Shown: in pieces, positions 1 to 11,479 of the stretch | How positions within the stretch are numbered: the stretch's first letter is position 1 | Layout: every line of letters begins with the position of its first letter | Source: Sinotaia quadrata | Lineage: Eukaryota > Mollusca > Gastropoda > Architaenioglossa > Viviparidae | Length of the DNA stretch: 64,000 nucleotides | Direction of reading: 5' to 3' | Assembly (NCBI GenBank): GCA_028829895.1 | Contig: CM054182.1 | Coordinates: forward strand, 61,473,379 to 61,537,378 | The notes under the pieces: model-generated | Seen by the model: only the letters and a program-made list of their open reading frames with translations | What the model was told of the DNA's origin: nothing | Database searches by the model: none | Position numbers and translations under genes: made by a program

Positions 1-956
1 AAAAAAGAAAAGAAATTGTACTGTATACTTTGCAAATGTAGAGTGCATACTTACCTGAAAATTATTAATATTGCTTTTACGTTATTATTATGAAAAGCTA
101 ATATTTTTTTCCACTTATTTGTTTGTTGTATATTTTCATTTTGTTTGGAAAGTTCAAATTTGTGCAGAGGTTAAACGAGTACGTATTAAACAATTCAAAT
201 TTTAACAAATTGTAATTAAATGAAATTCTTCACTCTCTGCATTAGAATATGACCGTGGGTCGTAAATAAATTAATATTCAATAGCTGCGACGATTCCGTT
301 TGCTTATTTAAAAACAACTGTGCACAACAAACTTAAGTAAATAAGTTTTAGGTTGGTAAAGATTATACAATTTTAAAATAAATTATTCTTTCATATCTTG
401 ATTCAACACAGCAATGTTTAATTTAGTATTCAAATTTTCTTTTTTGATATGGATAACTAAAACAGACATTTATCTCTAAGAGTAACAGTAGATCTTAAAT
501 TTATAATGAATAAATACAGCATTTCATTGCCTTAAGGTAAAATTCAAAAACGAAGAACCAAACACTGGCCGTTTGTAAACTTTAGAAAGTCAGGATAACT
601 TTTGAATGATATATTTATGTACGTCGACGCTCGGATGGTCTGCAGATAACTGTATATATATGTTCAAATAATATAGTGCAGTGAACTATACCTTAACTCA
701 GAAAAAAATATACTACAAATATCTTATGTAAGGGAATAGGGTCATATCAAAAGTAACAAATATTAAGTTTTCATAACACTGTTTCTCTTGAATATGTAGA
801 CTTCTGCACTGCTTAAAATATACAAATAAATGTAGCTCTTTCGACCTTCACGAAAATGCTGCGTGTATTTATTAAATTATGTTAACTACACTCATCTATG
901 TGCGTGTATAAGTGAATGTGTTTAACTATAATTGTATGCAATGTGAGTACACATAT
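1..956. other. AT-rich intergenic, nothing recognised
   Basis: AT-rich sequence with frequent stops in all frames. I see no domain, RNA gene or tandem array in it. Confidence 0.6.
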
Positions 957-960
957 AGAG

Positions 961-1023
<63 letters not shown>
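957..1023. repeat. (GA)n microsatellite
   Basis: A nearly pure GA run with one AAAG interruption. The open frames on both strands here read as Arg-Glu or Leu-Ser repeats and are not genes. Confidence 0.95.
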
Positions 1024-2188
1024 TTCGCAAACCCACAAACCCAAACCCACATTAAAACAGAGTTTGAAAGGCGACTGAAGAAATGTACTGTATGCAATCT
1101 TGAACTTCATACAGTAGCTGTTTTCTCGATCGGACCTAAGTCCTCACATGGAGCGAGACACTCTGTTTTCACTTCTAATGAGTTCTTCGTTCAAATGGAT
1201 CTCTTCCAGTAAATGACTGTGGGTGGGGAGTGAGAAGAAAAAGAATACCCGAATTCCTACACCATCGTTATAATGACGCCCTCCTATCTCGCACTGTTCA
1301 CACGCCTAAGATAATTCAACACAAAGGTAGAAATGCTTTAAAGTCCAAAAAGAAATTCTAAGTGTCGTAAAAATGTTGAGTGTCATAAACACTCTGAAAT
1401 GTTGGAAAATCTTTTTTGACTCAAGTGGACTCATCGTATTCCTGCTTTCAACTCCGTAATTTCATGGATTTTCTATTTTATTTATTTATTTTTTTGTTTC
1501 TGTTGTAAAGTGCGGTAAAAATCTATTTAAAGAAACATTCAAAGACTCCAGCAGCGATAAATTGTCTTCCACTTCTCTAGGCATTCCAAAGGCCAGGTAA
1601 ATAAAAGATGTTTTTGCCGCTAAGTTTTGTTTGCAAAAGTCGAACTCCATAAACCAACTGCCAAAGAGTGCTTAAAACGATCTAGTTAAATTATGAAATG
1701 AAAAGATGAATCATTTGAACCATTAATTAGACACAAACAATAACAGTACATCTATCATCATCAATACACAGTACAATCAATAACGTAAAATTGTATTACA
1801 ACATATCGAGAGAAATAAACCTAGTAAATCTATTGAATAATTTGTATAATGAGAAACGTATGTATTGAGGGAGATAACCCATTACATGACCTTAGTTTCG
1901 AAAGGTGGCATTAGTTTGTTGTGTTTGAGTGACAAACGGTATCTAGGTTAAAAACCTTTACTAATACAGACATGTATAATTAGTATTAATAATATCAACG
2001 TATAATTCAGTTCGAAAAGAATAATTGGTGTCCAGTAGAACAAGGGGCCTGATGACACGAATGTCCAAGACTTGTGGGCCTTCATTTTATTGGGTGAACT
2101 TAATCCAACTTTATCAAATGGTAAATTGTATGAAACGATTGTACTGGTTTTACAGGAAGCCAGATATAAAACCGACATCTATGTGCAC
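1024..2188. other. Intergenic, nothing recognised
   Basis: No gene seen. It contains the word AGGGAGATAACC at 1868-1879, which recurs as AGTTATCTCCCT elsewhere in the window. Confidence 0.5.

Positions 2189-2273
<85 letters not shown>
2189..2273. repeat. Compound (TA)n(TG)n(GA)n microsatellite
   Basis: A short TA run passes directly into (TG)n and then (GA)n. Compound dinucleotide tracts of this kind are simple repeats; the overlapping short frame is spurious. Confidence 0.95.
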
Positions 2274-2276
<3 letters not shown>

Positions 2277-3130
2277 CTTTATTAAGAATTAAACCTTTCT
2301 ATAATTATAACCGATCACATAATGAATAGATTCATATATTCTAACACGTGTACGTCATAGTCCTACAATTATATTACAAAGGTCACAGGTCGTTACCTGC
2401 CTGGTAGAATTCATCGCTCCATAAACTTTACTTCATACTAAAGTTAACCAGCTTAGTATCACGTTCAATACCAGAGACTACTTTTGTCAACTCATGCCTA
2501 ACCTCTGGTGTTCTTTGCGAAGATAAACGTTGAAATCTCCCAGAAAAACAGGCTCTGACGTCATCAGACTAGAGTCACTATCAATGGCATTCGTTTGTCT
2601 CATCTCTTTAGGGCAGGCGGGATCGATTACCTGTTCTTGTAGCTCTAATGAAACAATCTCTTTGTATCACTAGCTTCTGATAGTAAGAATAAAAGTAATA
2701 ATTTTAAAAGAGCTGAATGAAAATTAAACAAATACATTCTTCTGTTTTCATTTGAAAGAAGGTCCAGACAGATAAAATAGCACAAATGTTATCATTTCAT
2801 GTTATTAGTGATAACAACATACTATATAACGCAAAACAAGTGTAATTCTCTACATAATTTTGTCGGTGCATCTGCAGTCTGTTCATATCGCTGTTGTACT
2901 TAAATTATTCTTGCCATTTTCCGTAAAACACTGCGGGATCTGTTGATTCTTTGATTTGATGTATTGTTGTTTTCTTCTTTAAATACTTTAAATGGCGTTA
3001 GTTCCTTTTTGTTTTGCTGTGAAAACCAAAGGAAATAAGTTTAATAGCGAGGGTAGGTTGTTTTGAGGGAGAATATACTTGAACAATTCCTATAAAAGTG
3101 TTTAATAATTATTGTTGATTTTAAATTAAA
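2274..3130. other. Intergenic, nothing recognised
   Basis: No gene or array seen. One perfect CRE-type palindrome TGACGTCA lies at 2556-2563. Confidence 0.5.
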
Positions 3131-4160
<1,030 letters not shown>

Positions 4161-4227
4161 CACATGTGCTAATATCTATATAGATTTCTAGATTTACATT
4201 GTCTAAAGATGTATTCATTGGCGACAT

Positions 4228-4273
<46 letters not shown>

Positions 4274-4341
4274 ATATGTACGCTAATATCTATATAGATT
4301 TCTAGATTTACATTGTCTAAAGATGTATTCATTGGCGACAT

Positions 4342-4387
<46 letters not shown>

Positions 4388-4451
4388 GTAAGCTAATATC
4401 TATATAGATTTCTAGATTTACATTGTCTAAAGATGTATTCATTGGCGACAT

Positions 4452-4507
<56 letters not shown>

Positions 4508-4571
4508 GTAAGCTAATATCTATATAGATTTCTAGATTTACATTGTCTAAAGATGTATTCATTGGCGACAT

Positions 4572-4607
<36 letters not shown>

Positions 4608-4671
4608 GTAAGCTAATATCTATATAGATTTCTAGATTTACATTGTCTAAAGATGTATTCATTGGCGACAT

Positions 4672-4723
<52 letters not shown>

Positions 4724-4772
4724 GTAAGCTAATATCTATATAGATTTCTAGATTTACATTGTCTAAAGATGT
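4161..4772. repeat. Composite minisatellite, left part
   Basis: About five and a half tandem units. Each has a variable (CT)n run followed by a roughly 70-bp constant segment with the words CATATGTAAGC, TTTCTAGATTTACATTG and ATTCATTGGCGACATGAT. The constant segment is nearly identical between units and the CT run varies in length, as expected from unequal exchange and slippage. The last unit is broken after GATGT by the retrotransposon and resumes at 13026. Minus-strand frames through it begin MSPMNTSLDN and end in Arg-Glu; they are artefacts of the repeat. Confidence 0.95.
4768..4772. other. 5-bp target site duplication, left copy
   Basis: GATGT sits directly before the TGTCACAG start of the left LTR. 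It is repeated at 13026-13030, directly after the right LTR. Five-base duplications are normal for Ty3/Gypsy integrases. Confidence 0.9.
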
Positions 4773-6318
4773 TGTCACAGTCTGATAAAATTGTCCGACT
4801 TCGTGACCCACTTGCCTTGTTTACTTCAAATTCGAATATTTGAAACCCTTGGCCCTTTGTTCAAAGCTTCCTTTTTCTAGGTGCTTCTAGAACAGGTCAA
4901 GATGTTATGTAACTTTAGGACCATTGTCCAGTTCTCGAACCAACCACATGCTTTGCGAACAGTCACGTGATACGCAATATACCTTTCTATATATGTACCC
5001 ACACGCTTCCGCTCCCTCACTTCGAGCACATTTTAGCTAAATCCATCAGCTTACTCGGGTCGTGAGAGGCAGCCGGCGCCATAGAGAATCAAGGTACCCT
5101 TCGACTTCTCTCAAAGGTATCATTTTATTTAATAGTATTTGCCTATGTATTGTTTAAGTATGTATTTGTGCTATGTATTATATGATTTCCATATACACTT
5201 GAGCATGGTTCAGAGAAATAGCTGAAAACCTATATGTTACGGAATATAAATTTATTGTAACCATTTTTCCATTTCTGTACTTTAATTTATATTGTTTTAA
5301 TTCACTAAGAGCCAGAATGCTGCGCTCGATATGAATTCTTCATGTAATTCAATTATTGCGTGTAATTTAAATTGTAAATTGTGAAGCGCTCTGTCGGCTT
5401 GAATTACCCCTTGTATGAACATTAATTTAACGTTGTATCTATTTTATTGCTTCATACGTCATGACTGTTAAATGGAACACATGTGAGACGATTATATTTT
5501 TTCTAAATCTAATTGTAAGCGACGCGAGGTCGAAACTCTTTGTTCAGCGCATTTAATTGAGCCATGCCTAGGTAGGACCTGTTAGGTTGAGAATTATATC
5601 CAAACACGTTGCATCCACAGGTCGGCTCATGGTTCATGTTTCACCATGCCTCACCTGCATTAGCTTATTGGTGTAAGCGTGTCGAAATCCACTCTGAGGG
5701 CCATGCTGCAAAAATTCCAGTTCCTAGCCACTAACAAAGGGACATCATTCCTTATGCACCACGTGTGTCGTTAAAGGGGGACTGAGGGAACGAATCAGCA
5801 TGACTGAGTGTTGAGACCAAGGATACAAGAATAGAGCTAAGTGCAAAATCAAGTGTACAGATCTCAAAGGAACACTTTTCTGGCAATTTAGATTGACAAA
5901 AATCAGGCATAGGCGCGTAAAGACAGAGTGAAGACTATTCGCGTTGCATTCGATTTATTGTTAATTTGTTAAACTTTATTAAATCTTATTTTCTTTGTTA
6001 ATACCTCTTAGTAGTTGATTTCTATGCACAATAGACCAATTAGATTAATTCTTAGATTTGAATGGGGGCGGATGAGCAGAAAGATTGATGACGAGTGCAT
6101 ATTAATTTAGAGGGACTTGACTGTTTTCAAATCTAGCTAAAAGTTCGCAGTTTATTAGTCTGTAAATTTGTCGTCTGAACTACAAGACGCACTTTTAATT
6201 AGTCAGATAATAAATTGAGCAACCAGTCTGCGTAGAATATGAGAGGAAGAATTAATTATATTTAAAGTCTTTTAATTATTCTAAGCAGGGTCTTTAAATA
6301 AATACTGGAAACGTAACA
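4773..6318 (+). repeat. 5' long terminal repeat
   Basis: 1,546 bp, starting TGTCACAG and ending GTAACA. It matches 11480-13025 at every segment compared by eye. A TATA box and initiator near base 215 imply a short U3 of about 246 bp and a long R-U5. AATAAA words occur near 6209 and 6297 toward the 3' end, but I cannot tell which, if any, is the processing signal. Confidence 0.95.
4988..5023 (+). promoter_or_regulatory. LTR core promoter (TATA box plus initiator)
   Basis: TATATAT at 4988-4994 is followed by TCACTTC at 5017-5023, which fits the YYANWYY initiator with the start A at 5019, 31 bases from the start of TATA. This spacing is typical for RNA polymerase II. An AACCAACCAC word and a CACGTGA E-box-like site lie shortly upstream (about 4938-4970). 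The identical copy in the right LTR is at 11695-11730. The start site is inferred. Confidence 0.55.
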
Positions 6319-6939
6319 AGTGGGGGTCGTCGCGGGATTGATATGTATTAAATTGTAAATTGTAACATTTTTATACATAGGGCGCATCATAACCTAGAAA
6401 CGAACGAACGAACAGAATTGCCAATTGTTCTTTTGATTTTTGTATCACTGATTTTCTTTGCTTTTGTTGTGACATGTGCATGTATTCTTTTGCAGAGTAG
6501 CGTGCATGTTAGTTAATGTTGATATATTTAAGCGTAGTTAAATATGTCATGTTAGCTATTGAATGATTTATTTAGTATTGTGTTACTGAGTACTTCATTG
6601 TGAGGAGTCGAAGGTTATACCGCCAGCTAGGAGAGTTATCGGTAGTAACAGACTTCGGACTATTATATTTAGGGTGCTAGATATAATGTGTAATGTTGTA
6701 TGGTAGGAGCCGTGACATTACGGAAGTCTTGGAACAGCGGACACTGTGACAAGCAGGTGAAACGTGTAAAGAGTTAACGCGTAATTTATTTCGGAAGGTG
6801 TTCTGAGTAAATTAAATAATTTTTGTAAGGTTGTAGCCTAAAAGTTATTTTCGGGATAAGCGGAGTTATCGCCGACGGTTAAAAAACACACAATTCACGA
6901 GATACATTTTTATTGTAGCCAGCGCGCTAAGACAGTAAA
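6319..6939 (+). other. Retrotransposon 5' untranslated leader
   Basis: About 620 bp between the left LTR and the gag-pol ATG, starting with the primer-binding site. No long open frame lies here. It is presumed to hold the packaging signal, though nothing in the sequence identifies one. Confidence 0.7.
6321..6336 (+). promoter_or_regulatory. Primer-binding site, tRNA-Pro-like
   Basis: TGGGGGTCGTCGCGGG begins two bases after the left LTR and opens with TGG, the complement of a tRNA CCA end. From memory the usual proline PBS reads TGGGGGCTCGTCCGGG. This one matches if one C is dropped and one base is added further on. It is therefore likely a proline primer or a diverged relative; the tRNA assignment is inference. 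Confidence 0.6.
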
Positions 6940-9900
6940 ATGGATCGCAAACAGGTTCTCGAAGACCTGAAAGAAACCGGTATCATGATAGGATATCAGG
7001 GTGACGAACTGACTAGCTACGTTAGAACTAAGCTAGAGGAAGTGGAGAAAGCGGAAAGAGAAGAACGTATAGCTGCCCGCGAAGCTAAGAAGTTAGAGGC
7101 TGAAAGACTAGCTGAAACCGAGGCTAAACGCATCGCAGCGGACACAGAAGCAAAACGCATCGCAGCGGATACAGAAGCCAAACGCATCGCCGCAGACGCG
7201 GAAATAAAACGGTTAGAATGGGAAGTAAAGAAACTAGAAGTTACCAACCCAAACCGTGATCGCAGAAGCAGTGGTGATTCGCGTTCTAGCGATGGAAATA
7301 ATCACAGTAGAATTGAAAATATCATTCCAAAGATAAATATGGTCCCATTTGATGAGAACAAAGATCAAATAGACGCGTATTTAAAAACGTTTGAAAAGTT
7401 AGCCAGAGCAACAAACATTCCAGCGGAACATTGGGCGATAAATTTATCGGGGTTATTGCAGGGCAGTGCGAAAAACGAGTTCAATAAGCTTAGCGATTCT
7501 GAGTCAGATAATTACGACACAGTCAAGGCCGCATTATTGAAACGTTACAAACTCACAGCAGATACATACCGACGTAAGTTTAAACAGGCCACTAAAGCCA
7601 GTTCAGAGACGCACGCACAGTACATACGACGTGTAACTGACTTGTTCCAAAGATGGATAGATCTAGCCGAAACTCCACAGACGTACGCAGGTCTTAGGGA
7701 TGAAATGGTAAAAGACCACATTCTCGGGTCATACAAATCAGATCTACTGATTCACTTAGCAATAAGGGAAAAATCTACGCTAGAGGAGATAGGCAACGCC
7801 GCCGATCGCTTTGATGACGCACATTCTCAATTCTCGAACGCACACGCGAACAACAAGTCTCGACCGAACGAACCGCAGACTCGAAAGGATAAGAAAAATG
7901 ACGGGAAGGCACCTAATGAGCGTGATGATAAAACATCTAAAACCGACACTAAAAACAAGTCCGACAAACAGAAAGATAAAAAGAATCTTGCATGTTACAC
8001 TTGTGGTGATAGTGGCCATTTTTCACGAACATGTCCTGAAAAGAAAACAGCTAAAGTTTACGCAGTAGAAAGTCATACACCTAAAACAGAAAAGTCGAAT
8101 CGAACACCAGTACAGGCAAACGGTCACGATACAATCGCTTTGCTTGATACAGGGTGTGAGCTGGACGCTATAGTAAATGCATCATTAGTTAACCGTACCG
8201 ACTACACAGGGGAGACAATCTCTGTCACCTTTGCAAACGGCGAGCAAGACATTTTACCAGTAGCTGAAGTCTCGATTGTTTCAGACTTTGTAGAAGGAAC
8301 AGTCAAAGCGGCAGTTATGGAAAACTCACCGCATGACGTGATCCTTGGTTGCAAGTATGTTTTGCCGTGCAAAAAACAAACTTCAACTGAACCACCACTG
8401 GTTAACGCTGTAACCAGAGCAGCGAGTAGTAAAGACAAATCTGTAACTGCACCGATGTCTGCCGCACCAGCCGTAGATAAAGCAACAGTTAGCGAGATTA
8501 AAATATTACAAGCTGAGGACGAAACACTAGACAAGTTACGCAGACAAGCTGTACTTGTTAGTGACGTCAACACTGACGATTCGAATAAGAAAGCGTGCAT
8601 TATTCTGAAAAAGGGTTTATTGTACCGCTATTCGAAAGTGGGAGACGAATTTCGGAAACAATTAGTCGTTCCACAAACCAAACGAAATGACGTATTACGA
8701 TTAGGTCATGAGAGTCTTTTTGGTGCACACATGGGTGTACAAAAAACAACTAGTCGTATTACAAGTGAGTTTTATTGGCCGGACATCACTGCCGATATCC
8801 GTAGATTCGTGTTAAGTTGCGACACATGCCAGAGAACACAGTCTAAAAATTCAATCAGACCCGCACCGTTAGGAGAGCCTGAACTGATCAGTGAACCCTA
8901 CAAGCGCGTAGCATTGGATTTGATTGGGCCTATAATACCCACATCAACGAGAGGTAATCGATACGTGCTGACCACTATTGATTACGCAACAAGATTCGCC
9001 GACGCAGTACCATTGAAAAATATTGATACTGAAACTGTCGCCGAAGCCCTTTTCGGTCTTTGGAGTCGTGTTGGAATTCCTACTGAAATTTTGACGGATC
9101 AGGGGAGTCAATTCATAGGCAACGTAATGAAGGAAGTAAATCGTTTACTTTCCATCAAACATCTTACTTGCACACCATACCACCCCCAGGCAAATGGTCT
9201 GATTGAAAAATACAATGGGACATTAAAAACAGCACTTAAAAAGCTCGCCACAGATAAACCGAAAGACTGGGACAGATACATCCCTGCCCTACTATTTGCA
9301 TATAGGGAGGTGCCACAATCTTCCACCGGGTTTTCACCATTTGAGCTACTTTACGGACGTACTGTACGCGGACCGATGATGATTTTGAAGGCACTTTGGA
9401 CTGATGAAAAGACAGATGACGAAGTTAAGACAACTTATACATACGTCACTGACTTAAGAAACCGTCTTGAAACTATAGGCAAGATAGCACGGGAAAACTT
9501 GACGATAGCTCAGTCTAGACAGGCAGAATATTACAATAAGCACACCAAACCTAGAGAATTTGAAGTTAATGACAAAGTGTTACTGTTGCTTCCTGAAGCA
9601 CATAACAAACTTCAGATGAAATGGAAGGGGCCCTTTGTAGTTACCGCCAAGCTAGGGGGACTGAACTATAAGGTGCAGACAGGAAAGAGAGAGAAAATCT
9701 TTCATGTTAACCTACTCAAAAAGTACATAAGCCGTGAGGATCAAACCACTCAAGCTGATTTTGTCGTAGCGACGATAGTTACAGAAGACGAGGGGGATAC
9801 TGATTGCGTCACTGGTACTTTACCAAACTGTCCTCTACAGACGGACGAAACTGTCAAAGACGTTAGGGTAAATGAAGCCTTGACAGAAAGACAGAAAAAA

Positions 9901-11256
9901 GAAGTGAATGAATTGCTTAATGAGTTCTCATCTACTCTGACAGACAAACCAGGGTTGACAGACTTAATAGAATTTTCACTGAAGCTGACTGACAACAAAC
10001 CGATACGTTTGAAGCCGTATCCGTTGCCACACGCTAAGATAGATGACGTTAGACGTGAGATTAAGACTATGTTAGATCTAGGGGTCATAGAGAAGACTGA
10101 CAGTGCCTACGGATCACCCATCGTGTTGATTAAAAAACGTGATAACTCGTTCCGTTTTTGCGTAGACTACCGCAAACTCAATCAAGTGACAGAGTTTTGC
10201 GCCGAACCTCTTCCTGATCCGGATCTCATCTTCACTAAGCTAGCTAACGCTCATTACTATACCAAAATAGATTTGTCACGCGGTTTTTGGCAAATCAAGG
10301 TCAAGGACACTGATCGACACATACTAGCTTTCACTACACCAGTAGGAAACTACACATGGAAAGTTATGCCTTTCGGAGTTTCAAACGCTCCAAGCATTTT
10401 TTCTAAAATGATGCGGTCATTGTTAGAACCACTGTACGGACGTGGAGTTGAGAACTTCATGGATGATTTAATTCTAGGCACCCAGACATGGGAGGAGCAC
10501 TTAACACTCTTACGAGATGTGCTAGCCAGATTAAAACAAGCCAACCTCACTGCCCGCCCTACGAAGTGTGAAATAGCACAATTCTCCTTAGACTTCTTGG
10601 GACACAAGTTGAGTCATGGAACTATGTCGCCAAGTGAAGCTAAGATAGCACAACTTAAGGACACTTCACAACCGCTAACAAAAACACAAGTTAGAAGTTT
10701 TCTTGGTCTTGCTAACTACTACAGAAAATTCGTACCAGATTTTAGTGCCATTGCATGTCCTCTGACTGACTTGACACGTAAGAATATGCCTACAAAAGTA
10801 GTGTGGACTGATGCATGCCAAAACGCTTTTGACACACTGAAATCTAGACTGACTTCAGATTTAGTTGTTAAACTGCCAGATCTGACAAAACCATTCTTGT
10901 TAAGGACTGATGCTAGCAACACAGGATTAGGAGCAGTGTTATTACAAGAACACAATGACACCAAACACCCAGTTGCATATGCAAGCCGTAAACTCACAAC
11001 TACTGAACAGAAATATTCCACCAGTGAAAAGGAATGTCTTGCAATAGTTTGGGCCATAAAAAAGTTCGAAAACTATTTGTACGGAAAAACCTTTGTCATT
11101 GAGTGCGATCACCAGCCGTTGGCCTTTCTCGGACAGGCGCAATTTACGAACAGCCGTTTAATGCGTTGGTCTTTGTTTCTGACACAGTATGACGCAAATA
11201 TTCATTACATCAAAGGGTCTTTGAATGTTGGCGCAGATTACATGAGTCGTGCTTGA
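6940..11256 (+). CDS. Gag-Pol polyprotein, Gmr1-like order (Gag-PR-INT-RT-RH)
   Basis: The frame is 1,438 aa with an AAAATGG start and no stop or frameshift between Gag and Pol. Gag (about 1-350) has a charged coiled coil with three 9-residue TEAKRIAAD-type repeats (60-86), a capsid with a YRRKF...HAQYIRRVTDLF block, and one CCHC zinc knuckle (C352, C355, H360, C365). The aspartic protease has LLDTG (D403) and later ILG. Integrase follows: zinc finger H590, H597, C627, C630; catalytic D660, D720, E756 with exactly 35 residues between the last two; and a GPF module (897-899). Reverse transcriptase is about 1010-1200, with VDYRKLNQ, KIDLSRGFWQI and catalytic FMDD (1173-1176). RNase H has D1324, E1365, D1390 and D1433. 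All catalytic residues are present. Cleavage by the internal protease would release the mature proteins. A fused single frame means any Gag excess over Pol must be set after translation or by other means. No chromodomain or envelope is seen. Confidence 0.97.
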   Translation: MDRKQVLEDLKETGIMIGYQGDELTSYVRTKLEEVEKAEREERIAAREAKKLEAERLAETEAKRIAADTEAKRIAADTEAKRIAADAEIKRLEWEVKKLEVTNPNRDRRSSGDSRSSDGNNHSRIENIIPKINMVPFDENKDQIDAYLKTFEKLARATNIPAEHWAINLSGLLQGSAKNEFNKLSDSESDNYDTVKAALLKRYKLTADTYRRKFKQATKASSETHAQYIRRVTDLFQRWIDLAETPQTYAGLRDEMVKDHILGSYKSDLLIHLAIREKSTLEEIGNAADRFDDAHSQFSNAHANNKSRPNEPQTRKDKKNDGKAPNERDDKTSKTDTKNKSDKQKDKKNLACYTCGDSGHFSRTCPEKKTAKVYAVESHTPKTEKSNRTPVQANGHDTIALLDTGCELDAIVNASLVNRTDYTGETISVTFANGEQDILPVAEVSIVSDFVEGTVKAAVMENSPHDVILGCKYVLPCKKQTSTEPPLVNAVTRAASSKDKSVTAPMSAAPAVDKATVSEIKILQAEDETLDKLRRQAVLVSDVNTDDSNKKACIILKKGLLYRYSKVGDEFRKQLVVPQTKRNDVLRLGHESLFGAHMGVQKTTSRITSEFYWPDITADIRRFVLSCDTCQRTQSKNSIRPAPLGEPELISEPYKRVALDLIGPIIPTSTRGNRYVLTTIDYATRFADAVPLKNIDTETVAEALFGLWSRVGIPTEILTDQGSQFIGNVMKEVNRLLSIKHLTCTPYHPQANGLIEKYNGTLKTALKKLATDKPKDWDRYIPALLFAYREVPQSSTGFSPFELLYGRTVRGPMMILKALWTDEKTDDEVKTTYTYVTDLRNRLETIGKIARENLTIAQSRQAEYYNKHTKPREFEVNDKVLLLLPEAHNKLQMKWKGPFVVTAKLGGLNYKVQTGKREKIFHVNLLKKYISREDQTTQADFVVATIVTEDEGDTDCVTGTLPNCPLQTDETVKDVRVNEALTERQKKEVNELLNEFSSTLTDKPGLTDLIEFSLKLTDNKPIRLKPYPLPHAKIDDVRREIKTMLDLGVIEKTDSAYGSPIVLIKKRDNSFRFCVDYRKLNQVTEFCAEPLPDPDLIFTKLANAHYYTKIDLSRGFWQIKVKDTDRHILAFTTPVGNYTWKVMPFGVSNAPSIFSKMMRSLLEPLYGRGVENFMDDLILGTQTWEEHLTLLRDVLARLKQANLTARPTKCEIAQFSLDFLGHKLSHGTMSPSEAKIAQLKDTSQPLTKTQVRSFLGLANYYRKFVPDFSAIACPLTDLTRKNMPTKVVWTDACQNAFDTLKSRLTSDLVVKLPDLTKPFLLRTDASNTGLGAVLLQEHNDTKHPVAYASRKLTTTEQKYSTSEKECLAIVWAIKKFENYLYGKTFVIECDHQPLAFLGQAQFTNSRLMRWSLFLTQYDANIHYIKGSLNVGADYMSRA

Positions 11257-11466
11257 TGCCATCAAGTGCCGGTACTGATAGAATGTTGTTTAATCAATTA
11301 ACTGAACCCTACGGATTCCTTCCTGTAAATATGAAATATAGTTGCACACTTTATTTCTAGGAATGTCGAAATTTTTTTTGTGTAAATTTTTCTTCATTGT
11401 GGACTTCTACATTTTATCATACATAATTTGTAGGAGGCATTTTATCTTTGGCAAGATAAACGCCTC
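11257..11466 (+). other. Retrotransposon 3' untranslated region
   Basis: About 210 bp between the gag-pol stop and the purine tract. It is T-rich, with only a meaningless short frame running into the right LTR. No envelope or accessory frame fits here. Confidence 0.75.
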
Positions 11467-11479
11467 AAAAGCAAGGGGG
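11467..11479 (+). promoter_or_regulatory. Polypurine tract
   Basis: AAAAGCAAGGGGG lies immediately before the TGTCACAG of the right LTR. Apart from one C it is all purine, and it sits where plus-strand DNA synthesis is primed in LTR elements. Confidence 0.85.

Noticed and set aside
916..1212. 98-codon open frame across the GA tract
   Set aside because: The frame is held open by Arg-Glu repeats; flanks show no domain or splice signals.
7780..8068. Antisense and alternative frames inside gag-pol
   Set aside because: Shadows of the strong main frame with no independent signal.
11257..11479. Possible envelope gene after RNase H
   Set aside because: Only about 220 bp remain before the right LTR, with no signal peptide or membrane segment in a real frame.
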